Of a DNA stretch of 64,000 nucleotides, positions 52,701 to 58,978 are shown in pieces. The stretch's first letter is position 1. Every line of letters starts with the position of its first letter. This DNA is from Nemopilema nomurai (lineage: Eukaryota; Cnidaria; Scyphozoa; Rhizostomeae; Rhizostomatidae), in NCBI GenBank assembly GCA_003864495.1, contig PEDN01001359.1:1-64000 (forward strand), in the 5' to 3' direction. The translations under genes were made by a program, and so were the position numbers. Below the pieces are notes generated by a model, which worked only from the letters and a program-made list of their open reading frames with translations, had not been told where the DNA came from and searched no databases.

Positions 52701-55104
52701 ATGGTGTATCAAATCAACATACCTTTGAAAAAAAGGAATGTGTCTTTGTACTATGGATTCTATCCAAGCAGTATCTGAGAATCACATCAGCTGCTTTCAG
52801 AGTCAAGTCTGCAAACTCTTTGCCTAGGGGTAGAGATACAAGAAACTAATTCATTCTTTCCCTCTGAATATAATTTTAATTCATACCAAAGACTTATATT
52901 AACCTGATATTCAGGATAATTCAAGTGAAGAATGAATAAAAGAACACTCACATGAGTCAATCCAGGTGCTGATTCTGTGAGCAGCAACTGATAGCAAGAC
53001 AGAGTAGAACTTGTCATCTTCTCCTGAACTATCCAAGATTTCATTTTCCCTAAAATCAGCAAACATGTCAATTTCACTATCTAGTAGATGAAAAAATTAG
53101 CTTCTTCTGTCTTTAGCATGGTTTGCTCACTTTTTGTAGCTCAACATGGCCTAACACATGAATTAAGTCCAAGTAAAAAAGATGATGACTTGACTTTGAG
53201 ACGATGAGAAGACTTTATTTGAAAATCACAATTGGAAACAAAATCATTATACCCTGTGTATAAAACCAATAAATTGAGAATTCAAAGATTCTAACAAAAA
53301 CATGTATTTCTACATGCCTTGTTTGCTGGGAAGGGTCATTGCCAAACTCTTTTTTCTTTTGATTAAGTCTTCTATGTCAATTACATCAACAAAGTCAATT
53401 ACAATTGGGCTACCATTTTCAAAAGTAATGCTATTAACCACAGTACCCACAACTAACATTTTTCAATCAAAATACTTTAAAAACACACTTCAGATTAATT
53501 TTCTGCTGATTTGGTGAACATCTCTCCAGACTTCAATTTTCATTAATCATAAACATGCACAAAACTGCACCATGAGAGATATCAAATATTTTCTGCCAAA
53601 ATGAACAATGAAGCTAAATGCTAATATTATTGTGAAACACAGACAACAGGGGGTTTTACATTACCTTTTTGCCTGTTTTACTTCTAAGAAAACTATGCCC
53701 ATTTAAATTTCCCAGAACTCAATATCTGATAATTTTAAGTAACCTTCAGTCTTGGTCAAACTTGTTCATAACAATATATCTGAATATAAAAACCAAAACT
53801 ATAAGATTCTAGTTTTGCCAGAATACACTGTGGATTTTGTTTAGGATATTTTCCTGATTGACACTTGCATGTTTCCAACTGGGGGGAGGGGGCTGACACC
53901 TCTTCTGTCCCTGGCTCTAATGCCTTTGTTGCTAACTGACACTTTTTGTACTGGTCTGCAGTGGCCACATCCTAAGATATTATTACATCCATTAAACTTT
54001 GACCTTGGAGTTTCCATTTAATGGATAATTGCTCCCCCATAAGAGAGTGTGATTTGCAAATGGGGATAGATGCCATCATGAAATTATGTGCATTTGATTC
54101 TTTTGCAAAGAGGTTTTAGCTATCCAAACCAGATAGCACCACATTGAAGCACTTTTTGTTGGTTAACTGAACATTCCATCTGAACAAAAATTTTATGGTA
54201 CCACTCTGGGCACTTGCAAGGGGAAAAATTTAGAGCTGTTTCCAATTACAAAGTTCAAGATAGGCCTTAAAAACAAGGCATTTTTCTGAGACATCTATGC
54301 CATCACCTAGAGATAAGAACATTTTGAAGAGGAATGGAGTTTCAACAGATGCTGCAAAATTTCAGTTGCGTTCACAATCTTATAGGTTAAAATAAGTTAT
54401 TACAGATAATCAAAATTGAAATTTTGTAATGTCCCAAGAAAGAAATAATTTGGAGTAGCTTTTGAATGTTTGTTAAACCCAGATTGTTGGGGTGGACCAA
54501 ATTTTATTTTGTTCATAAGTAATGACCTGTAATACAGTAGCAACAATAAAAGTCAATGTATGTTAAAAACTTTGAGCAAAATAACAACAATTTTGTCAAG
54601 ATTGAAATTCATATTTAACTTAAGTTAAATAGTAAAATGACAGGTTGGGTTTGCCAGTGTGATTTAACAGTTGTCAAGACCATCTCATTCACTAGTATTA
54701 TCGAGATCATCCCTCTATGTCATGCAGCATATTATGCTTTTAGGCTAGGGTGTTACTGTTGACCAAACAACTAGGTTTCGCCTTGCTCCATCGGCTTATC
54801 AACTGTCTTCATCGTTCTGACAAACAGGTCTCTTGTGATTCTATTTACTTAAAGTATAAATTTAGACAGTCGGTGAAAAATTACTGAGCACAATTTCAAT
54901 GCTTCACTTGGCCAAAATCCGTCCCAGGCCTTTCTCAGAACTTGCATACCTTTCAGTTAGTGTACTGAGTAGCAGCTCAAGGTTTTGAATGTTTTCTTTT
55001 TGATCTTCCTCTAATGATGTGCTTCCGTCTATCAGCAAGAGAATTTTGTTAGTTAGCGAGTCAACTTCCGGGGAACCAGGACTTTCGTCTTCCCCGTCAG
55101 CCAT
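1086..55104 (-). CDS. UBR4: UBR4 (p600) E3/E4 ubiquitin ligase, 91 exons, 3' end outside window
   Basis: UBR4 is a giant cytosolic N-recognin. In animals it works with KCMF1 and calmodulin to bind N-degrons and extend ubiquitin chains on stress-related and mis-sorted substrates (family knowledge). Seen here: conceptual splicing of 91 exons gives one frame of 4,497 codons with no phase conflict, colinear with human UBR4 (about 5,180 residues) from its N terminus to roughly residue 4,550. Nearly identical blocks include the UBR box, the [17 protein letters not shown] block and the [12 protein letters not shown] block. The start ATG at 55104 is the first after an in-frame TAG 14 codons upstream and has A at -3 and G at +4. 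All introns are GT-AG; a few donors are weak (GTTAAT, GTTGGT, GTTTCA). The last exon seen ends in phase 2, so the gene continues below coordinate 1086 and off the window. The exon groups are listed separately. Confidence 0.97.
4748..5094. mobile_element. MITE-like element with 24-base terminal inverted repeats
   Basis: The ends 4748-4771 and 5071-5094 are exact inverted copies over 24 bases (left end starts CCCCGTCTACACGG). Just inside, a second complementary block (GCGTTTTCA...GAAAAC) repeats on both sides, and the GTGTAGACG/AAAACG words recur near 4990-5030. Length is 347 bases with no coding capacity, so it looks like a non-autonomous DNA transposon. The outermost flanks (TAAGG, and TTAAA on the reverse strand) are imperfect, so the target-site duplication is unclear. 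Confidence 0.75.
5696..5784. repeat. Perfect 21-base inverted repeat (hairpin), 47-base loop
   Basis: Arms at 5696-5716 (TGAGGACGCATTCC...) and 5764-5784 pair without mismatch. The element lies in the large UBR4 intron. It could be a small MITE core or a hairpin transcript; nothing else supports either. Confidence 0.7.
7254..7318. repeat. Direct repeat, 23 bases, two copies
   Basis: The block beginning GTTTTGCTAGGCCATTGC occurs at 7254-7276 and again at 7296-7318, 42 bases apart, in a GC-richer patch of the large intron. Confidence 0.8.
10180..10310. repeat. AT-rich degenerate repeat
   Basis: Runs of ATAATATAATAC/TAGTATTAT-type words with little other sequence, in the intron between UBR4 exons 84 and 85. 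Confidence 0.6.
11000..13595 (-). CDS. UBR4: UBR4 exons 75-82: residues 4050-4259
   Basis: Exons: 13542-13595, 13369-13450, 13071-13167, 12525-12601, 12193-12247, 11802-11868, 11432-11585, 11000-11043. Exon 81 is the best conserved exon of the C-terminal half: [20 protein letters not shown] and [12 protein letters not shown] match human except for a few residues. Exon 78 gives [14 protein letters not shown] (human [14 protein letters not shown]). Exon 79 was found by phase: it encodes [19 protein letters not shown] and joins exon 80 ([17 protein letters not shown]) in the human register. Exon 75 is the least certain, with a GTTTCT donor and an insertion relative to human. Confidence 0.9.
12768..12875. 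repeat. 36-base tandem repeat, 3 copies
   Basis: Units begin at 12768, 12804 and 12840 (AAACAGCATCAACAACATTA...). The third unit diverges in its last third. It sits in the intron between UBR4 exons 77 and 78. Confidence 0.9.
13905..17390 (-). CDS. UBR4: UBR4 exons 66-74: residues 3577-4049, helical repeats
   Basis: Exons: 17265-17390, 16565-16705, 16115-16408, 15770-15952, 15590-15674, 15168-15292, 14553-14846, 14182-14210, 13905-14046. Anchors to human: [65 protein letters not shown]. Exon 73 is a 29-base microexon encoding KKKLLHIFI plus part of an Arg. With the CAAG acceptor its frame matches human KQQVLDLLTSYLDELS exactly; the other AG positions in that purine run would break the phase or drop a Lys. 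Confidence 0.92.
14357..14422. repeat. CAA trinucleotide repeat
   Basis: Interrupted (CAA)n with occasional CAG, intronic, between UBR4 exon 72 and microexon 73; reads as (TTG)n in the transcript. Confidence 0.9.
15410..15465. repeat. 16-base tandem repeat, 3.5 copies
   Basis: Identical units GGCGCTCTACGAGGTT at 15410, 15426 and 15442, then half a unit. Unusually GC-rich for this intron (between UBR4 exons 70 and 71). The copies are identical, so the expansion is recent. Confidence 0.92.
16970..17075. repeat. Degenerate ATCATTA-type repeat
   Basis: Repeated ATCATTAGATCAT/GAATCATTA words in the intron between UBR4 exons 66 and 67. Confidence 0.6.
17808..18195 (-). CDS. UBR4: UBR4 exons 64-65: Cys-rich zinc-ribbon-like segment, residues 3495-3576
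   Basis: Exons: 18089-18195 and 17808-17946. Four cysteine clusters are visible: CPRC (3502/3505), CGNC (3516/3519), CHKC (3526/3529) and CINCGFC (3542/3545/3548). This spacing indicates paired zinc knuckles. The surrounding sequence ([32 protein letters not shown]) is nearly identical to human UBR4. Zinc binding is inferred from the spacing; the ligand role is not known from sequence alone. Confidence 0.95.
18571..20617 (-). CDS. UBR4: UBR4 exons 59-63: second beta-rich domain, residues 3356-3494
   Basis: Exons: 20530-20617, 20025-20153, 19172-19236, 18751-18811, 18571-18642. Highly conserved: [75 protein letters not shown]. All line up with human UBR4 without gaps. The alternation of strands ending in a Y-A-D-F-Y motif sugg a jelly-roll-like sandwich; that is inference. 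The phases of the five short exons chain correctly. Confidence 0.95.
21011..27093 (-). CDS. UBR4: UBR4 exons 44-58: central helical repeats, residues 2806-3356
   Basis: Exons: 26837-27093, 26344-26448, 26005-26103, 25773-25910, 25105-25200, 24749-24820, 24246-24323, 24083-24130, 23893-23978, 23446-23515, 22993-23071, 22468-22617, 21996-22137, 21565-21709, 21011-21096. Strong anchors to human: [91 protein letters not shown]. Exon 51 is only 48 bases. For exon 54 the donor GTTTCAG was preferred over an earlier GTAAAG because the joined sequence ([14 protein letters not shown]) then matches human FCIKDDSVLYFLLQ residue for residue. Inferred role: scaffold solenoid. Confidence 0.93.
24401..24704. 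repeat. 152-base tandem duplication
   Basis: Two adjoining copies, 24401-24552 and 24553-24704, differ at only a handful of bases. They lie in the intron between UBR4 exons 49 and 50. Each copy contains, on the minus strand, an AG followed by 74 open bases and a GTGAGT donor (24458-24531 and 24610-24683). Confidence 0.9.
27586..28288 (-). CDS. UBR4: UBR4 exons 42-43: acidic segment with UIM-like motif, residues 2714-2805
   Basis: Exons: 28189-28288 and 27586-27762. Exon 43 starts [18 protein letters not shown], aligned with human ADDETMVELAIALSLQQDQ, then runs into a long Asp/Glu stretch. Residues 2748-2762 fit the ubiquitin-interacting motif pattern: acidic residues, hydrophobic Met2752, Ala2755, Ser2759, then Asp2762. 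UIMs bind ubiquitin weakly, which would suit a chain-extending enzyme; that function here is inference. Confidence 0.88.
27854..27873 (+). repeat. G-run: ten G, T, nine G
   Basis: Twenty-base G tract interrupted by one T, followed by another five-G run at about 27884. It lies in the intron between UBR4 exons 42 and 43 and could form a G-quadruplex on the plus (non-template-sense) strand. The exact length may be affected by sequencing error. Confidence 0.85.
28491..30663 (-). CDS. UBR4: UBR4 exons 37-41: residues 2461-2713, helical segment
   Basis: Exons: 30465-30663, 29631-29793, 29390-29494, 29047-29168, 28491-28661. Weak to moderate similarity to human: [22 protein letters not shown] matches human FQRLVITARSIAIMRPNNL, and [19 protein letters not shown] matches [20 protein letters not shown]. 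Exon 41 drifts into a Ser/Pro/Glu-rich linker, as in human. Its acceptor is preceded by a six-unit pyrimidine-rich array and its donor is a non-standard GTGTTAC. Confidence 0.88.
28695..28748. repeat. 9-base tandem repeat, 6 copies, upstream of UBR4 exon 41
   Basis: Six identical AAAGTAAGG units. In the transcript each reads CCTTACTTT, pyrimidine-rich with a CTTAC core. The array lies 34-87 bases before the exon 41 acceptor. Confidence 0.9.
31098..33154 (-). CDS. UBR4: UBR4 exons 35-36: probable beta-sandwich, residues 2323-2460
   Basis: Exons: 32938-33154 and 31098-31293. The sequence reads as alternating strands: [40 protein letters not shown], then [20 protein letters not shown] and W. 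It aligns closely with human (MTGMRIQIGTQ, YIEIFGRTMQLNLSRSRWFD). The pattern resembles galactose-binding-like beta-sandwiches, but that fold assignment is inference. Exon 35 ends ACG T before a GTATGT donor, and the TT of exon 36 completes a Phe codon that aligns with human FIG. Confidence 0.92.
31294..32937 (-). other. UBR4 intron 35 (1.6 kb)
   Basis: AT-rich, non-coding as far as can be seen. Short open stretches (for example 32465-32677, minus) have no usable splice sites in phase and no match to UBR4. No repeat array noted. Confidence 0.6.
33332..36380 (-). CDS. UBR4: UBR4 exons 29-34: beta-propeller-like region, residues 1847-2322
   Basis: Exons: 36198-36380, 35773-36084, 35101-35410, 34594-34787, 33829-34037, 33332-33551. 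This is one of the best conserved stretches: [78 protein letters not shown] and [15 protein letters not shown] all match human UBR4. The repeated short strand blades (K-I-x-x-L-Q-L, V-x-x-Y-D, L-x-D-G-S-L-R-I-Y) are WD-like. In the family this forms a propeller inserted after the UBR box; its partner role is not settled. The intron between exons 30 and 31 carries the TGCATG repeat array. Confidence 0.94.
35454..35597. repeat. 27-base tandem repeat, about 5.3 copies, with TGCATG in each unit
   Basis: Units start at 35454, 35480, 35507, 35534, 35561 and 35588, each with GCATGC. The array fills much of the 362-base intron between UBR4 exons 30 and 31 and ends 44 bases from the exon 31 acceptor. 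One more GCATGC lies at about 35428. Confidence 0.92.
36650..37439 (-). CDS. UBR4: UBR4 exons 27-28: residues 1701-1846, linker after the UBR box
   Basis: Exons: 37206-37439 and 36650-36853. Exon 27 begins with [13 protein letters not shown] (human ALVKRTPSSGMSS) and is mostly a Ser/Arg/Lys-rich, probably disordered linker. Exon 28 is helical and ends with [10 protein letters not shown], matching human KAVEMTDQLM. The linker length is similar to human. Confidence 0.9.
37710..37928 (-). CDS. UBR4: UBR4 exon 26: UBR box zinc finger, residues 1628-1700
   Basis: This exon encodes the whole UBR box. The run [15 protein letters not shown], followed by [20 protein letters not shown] and [11 protein letters not shown], is almost identical to human UBR4. 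The Cys and His ligands of the UBR fold are all present, among them Cys1633, Cys1637, Cys1654 and Cys1657 plus the HKDH and CDC clusters. In the UBR family this domain recognises destabilising N-terminal residues. UBR4 family members lack the canonical acidic pocket residues of UBR1/2, so binding to basic N-termini may differ (family knowledge). This exon is the best single proof of gene identity. Confidence 0.98.
38401..43944 (-). CDS. UBR4: UBR4 exons 17-25: residues 976-1627, helical repeats before the UBR box
   Basis: Exons: 43631-43944, 43405-43529, 42464-42631, 41748-42060, 41175-41386, 40391-40577, 39949-40122, 39678-39875, 38401-38665. Conservation with human is modest but ordered: [16 protein letters not shown] matches human ESILEECLQYLEKQLE, and [18 protein letters not shown] matches TGFPELMVVMATLASAG. 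Exon 23 adds roughly 35 residues with no human counterpart. Exon 25 ends in an acidic run ([18 protein letters not shown]), also present in human just before the UBR box. Inferred fold: armadillo-like solenoid. Confidence 0.88.
42232..42436. repeat. 32-base minisatellite plus degenerate TGAT/TGAC repeat
   Basis: Three near-identical 32-base units start at 42246, 42278 and 42310 (CTGATTGACTAATGAACTGA...), followed by degenerate TGATTGACTGATT words up to 28 bases before the donor of UBR4 exon 19. It fills half of that 403-base intron. Confidence 0.88.
44592..48970 (-). CDS. UBR4: UBR4 exons 9-16: residues 482-975, acidic linker then helical repeats
   Basis: Exons: 48853-48970, 48197-48327, 47629-47874, 46971-47202, 46552-46769, 46009-46218, 45533-45766, 44592-44684. 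Exons 9-10 are a charged, Ser/Glu-rich linker containing LLGQWLETI, which matches human ILGQWFEETI. Exon 11 ([15 protein letters not shown]) and exon 13 ([10 protein letters not shown]) align with human FLGLASNILNFIT and DLNVEHLQLL. Predicted role: helical scaffold. Exon 14 uses a weak GTTAAT donor, chosen because it keeps phase 0 into exon 15 ([12 protein letters not shown]). Confidence 0.88.
49316..55104 (-). CDS. UBR4: UBR4 exons 1-8: N-terminal helical region, residues 1-481
   Basis: Exons: 54950-55104, 52952-53049, 52723-52823, 52086-52291, 51386-51583, 50814-51066, 50080-50267, 49316-49559. Exon 1 ([11 protein letters not shown]...) is poorly conserved and acidic. From exon 2 ([16 protein letters not shown]) the alignment to human UBR4 residues from about 55 on is clear but moderate, as expected for armadillo/HEAT-like helices that act as scaffold. 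A run matching human AGGEHYQNFQLL is visible in exon 7 as [12 protein letters not shown]. Exon 1 ends in phase 2 and exon 2 supplies the single missing base, so no exon is needed in the 1.9-kb intron between them. No catalytic residues occur here. Confidence 0.9.
53050..54949 (-). other. UBR4 intron 1 (1.9 kb)
   Basis: Second largest intron of the gene. It contains an open stretch of about 70 codons at 53756-53968, treated here as non-coding because exons 1 and 2 join in phase and in register with human UBR4 without it. I see no repeat or RNA gene. First introns often carry regulatory sites, but none is recognisable by eye. Confidence 0.6.
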
Positions 55105-56822
55105 ACTTGCAAAATTTCTCCAACTTAACTTCAAGCTTCCGTGCTATGATGGATTAGCCTCGTATTCACAAAACAGGCGATCCTTCGATTGTTGAAATTA
55201 AATGGGGTTTTTGGACTGCCCCAAAGGTCCAAGTCTCACGACCGGGTTGAGATCATAGAGGTGAAAAATGAAGATGATTCCCCTCCTTAAAGAAAATGAT
55301 GAATATTATTGCTCCATAAAGACAGATAAATTAACGCAGAAAGATGTTAGTTTTGGATATTGCAACAACCTCTTCTTGTTAAATGATGTTTTTTGTAAAT
55401 TGTATCTTTTATTCACTGATCAGTATTTTAATCAATTGCTGGGAATTTTCATGAAATGAAATAGCCCCTGAACTCCGAACAGAGGGGTTTTAGGAACTAG
55501 CATCCCATCTCTAATTCTCATTATGCACGGTCTCCCATTTACAAATGCATTCAAACCAATTTATGTTTCAAATGAATCAAAATGAAGGTAAAAGTGGATT
55601 CAATTTTCCTTTGCAAACCAGACACTCCAAGTAGTAAAATCTGATCCTCAAACAAAGAGATGTTGGTCAACCAAAAGATTCTTTAAGTATTCCAGAAAAT
55701 AAAAAAAGAACTCAACTGCTCAAATTCTCGACCCACTGGAGCAAAAATCCAGAATTTTAAACATGCTATTAACCACATCTCTAGAATCAAAATTGATCGT
55801 TTATCACATAAAAAATTTACAAGCGAAACCAACGGGTACAAAATTTTCGTTTCAAAAAATACAAAAAACTTGAGAAACACATCAAATTCAGTAGTTTTAT
55901 ATATTAATCGACATATTGGATACATCGATATATATGTTCTTACAAAAGAGGCAATGAAAATTCAAGTCAAGCACATTTCAACTGATAAAAAGGCATCCCT
56001 ACCAAATGAATGTGCAAGAAAATGTGGGTTTTAGTCGTTCACCCATTTAGTCATTTTGCTAAGATATCATTCTGAATTAAAATGTAACGTACAAGTACGA
56101 AGCTAAAGGCTTTATGAAGCTATATAAGCCCATTGATATTTAGCTTTATAAATAAATCACCAAAAATAAGCAAGTATACAAATCATTCAAATATAAAACA
56201 TAATTCAACTTTTAATAAAATTACACTGTTCAAGATTAAAAAATTTGTTCTAAGAAGATCACAAAAGTATGAAAGACAACACGAATATAATGAACAGGAA
56301 AAAAGTAGCAAGAAGCCGATTATAGAACAACAACTTTTTAGAACGCCATTAGCCGTCTTCCATCTAATCGTGGAGCTTTAAACAAGTCCATTCAGTTCTT
56401 CATTCGACAATTGTAACTATAAATTCACATTAAATAATAGTTTGCTGGAATAACTACACCTTATCTATGAATAATATTCAAACTTCCAAATGCTTACTAG
56501 AAAATAAAAGCCAAAATTTTTCATTTGTACAAGAACAAATGATAAGGTACGAAATAACAATAGTGTCATTGACATGAAATGACCGTAGTACATGTTAGTG
56601 ACACTATTAGCATATCTTTACATTTGCTACAGGCAGATAGTGGGTTATGCTTCGAATATGCAAGAAAACTCTATTACACTATATAGGTCAGACTATTTTA
56701 ATGTATCACCCAGTCATCAAGAGCCCTGTACTGCACCTTTCAAGATCGTCTTGTTAGCTCTCGGCGATACCTACATAAACCAAACTCGTTCCATCAAATT
56801 ACTCCCTCAAATGGAACACGTG
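55105..56822. other. Intergenic: DOK 3' flank and UBR4 promoter/5' UTR
   Basis: Stretch of 1.7 kb between the DOK stop codon and the UBR4 start, both genes minus strand. Candidate poly(A) signals for DOK on the minus strand are ATTAAA at 56211-56216 and AATAAA at 55408-55413. No TATA box is evident near the UBR4 start. No other gene or repeat seen. Confidence 0.6.
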
Positions 56823-58978
56823 TTAGTCTCTAGGATTGGCATATATAGCTTCCTGAGGGGTGTTGCCCGATGAAACAATACCACCTACAGGGTCATAGCC
56901 CGGAAAACGAATATTGTTGTCCATCAGTTCTGAAACTTCGCAATACGTAGCCTCCTCTGCATGACCACTGAAGCCGACTTGGTTTGATGCACTTTGACCA
57001 CCTGCAAAGGGAGACACTGCATACATGAACTGCACATTCTTGATTGGTGCTGGGACAGGCCCCCTTGTCCCCATCGGAAAAGCTGCGGCATTTCTTGCAG
57101 CCGGGCCAGGAGTGTCGTACAAATTTGCGTCACTGCTCAGGGCTGGACGGGGGCTTGGCGTATCGTATGCATTGGCTGGGGCGAAGCCTGATGGTGGTAC
57201 TGCAGCCTGTTGATTCGGGGTGTCGTAAAGGTTTTTGTCCAGCTGTGAGACTCCTTTTTGACTGCCGCTGTGAAAAGGCGAAACTGCATAGACCAGGCCT
57301 ATAGGTGGTTTGGCTTCTGAAGGCACTGGAAATCGAGGGGCGTTGTTAGTGGGGACGTCGTATTCGCTTGCAAGTGCGAATTGTGTCTTACTCCCCCCTC
57401 CGAATGGCGACACCGCGTAAAATGGCTCAACAAGCTTTTTCGATGCGCCTGGTGGGCTCAATGGTGTTGATGGTGATTTCGGATGATCCTCTTCCAGTGA
57501 TTCAAAACTCTTCTTCAGCTGTGAAATGAGGTTTCCCCTAGCTCCAATGCCAGCCTCTCTTGGCGCATCACTACTTGCACTTGCTTCACCGGCATTCGGT
57601 TTTCTTGGTGGTTTCAACGGGGAAGGCTTCCTCCCAATGGCGGGCTTGCTACTGACTGGAGGCGTTGGCCTTACCAGTTGTGCTTTACCTGCCACGTTTG
57701 GCTTTTGAGTCACATCTGCTGCCGATTTGGCGCCAGCTGTCATTTGCGCTGCCCAAGGGACGTCATAATCGTTTGGAGCTTGCTTCTTTTTTCCTTCATC
57801 TGGTCCTTTTTTATCGCTTGCAAATCGCAGGGCATCATAATTATCGTCTGTGATCAATATTGGCTCGGGGCGGTTGCCTCGATTCTGCGCAGTAGCCTGA
57901 CTCTCCCGCAGCTTATCATAAGTACCATCTTGCTCATTCTGGGTGATAACAGCACTGTCACTTGGACTCACTTCACTGAGTGCATTGTATGTGCTATCAT
58001 GCTGAAGTGCGGCGATTTTCTTTCCTAAATCTGAGTGAAGTTTATTATAAAGGCTGTCTTCCTCTGACTTCACACTATCCTGACGCACTAGCTTTGATTC
58101 GGACCCATTCCTTCCCTTAGTGGATTCTTCCAAAATACTCGACGACGATTGACTCCTCTTAGGACTTTGTCCCTCGAAATCTAGGTGCGAGTACAAATTG
58201 TTGTTCGACTCTGAACTGCCATCCACACTCCCTGACCGCTGCAGATTCTCTGCACTGTTCGACCGCAACAAGCCTAGGACCTTCAGCGCTTTACTGTTAG
58301 CTGCACCCCCGGCTCGACTGCTCTCCGACATTCTCGTTTTACTAAACCTGCTACACTGCTTTGCTCTTGCTAGCTGTTCATAGTCCACAGCGTCCTGACT
58401 GCTCACCGGTTTTTCGTGAACAAACTTCAGGTGGCTATAACTACTGCTAGTGTCTTCAATCCTTGGCGGTGATCTTGCCATTTCTTTAGGCGACGGGGGT
58501 GGCGACGAAGTGCTTCGCTTCTTCATCACGAACCGGATCCCATCTCCTCCACCTGAAATGTCCATGAAAGGATTCTGCTTAGCTCCTGAGACACATGGCG
58601 CACTTGAAGTTGGCCCGTCACTGCTTCGAGTTGACATCATTGCAAAACTCTGTGCTAGATCTGATTTTGTCTCTTGCTTGGAGTTCATGCGTTGGGCGAC
58701 AGAACTTCCCAAGAACTCAAAAATGTCCTGGCCCTCTTGTGTGAAAAAACGAAACACTCCCTCGCCAGTCGGTGCCTTGCGTCCAACTTCCAAGAGAAAT
58801 GAACCAGGGTGGCACTTGTATCGTCGAATGCAGTTGAATGGCCAAGATATCGGGACACTGGACTCTAATATAAGTAGTACTGTCGAAGAAGTGATCTGCA
58901 GCATGCAAGTGTCGTTGTTTTTTAATCCCATTTCAGATGACTTAGCAGTCTCTTCTATTGCAACACTATATGAGCGAA
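56823..58978 (-). CDS. DOK exon 3: PTB domain and multi-tyrosine tail
   Basis: Single large last exon. PTB first (VRSYSVAIEETAKSSEMGLK ... FRFFTQEGQDIFEFL). The tail then holds, in order: seven YxxL motifs (Tyr289, 308, 371, 419, 439, 462, 489); two YDVP (Tyr513, 648) and three YDTP (Tyr693, 713, 729), which fit the Crk/Nck/RasGAP SH2 pattern YDxP; three identical YAVSPF hexamers (Tyr629, 672, 761); YCEV (787); and YANP (821), a Grb2-type YxN at the C terminus. A basic proline-rich stretch at about 549-569 (RKPSPLKPPRKP) could bind SH3 domains. Binding partners are inferred from consensus only. Confidence 0.92.

Noticed and set aside
53756..53968. Open stretch after a TTAG acceptor-like site in UBR4 intron 1 (minus)
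   Set aside because: Exons 1 and 2 already join in phase and match human in register; including it would add unmatched residues and there is no clear donor in phase.
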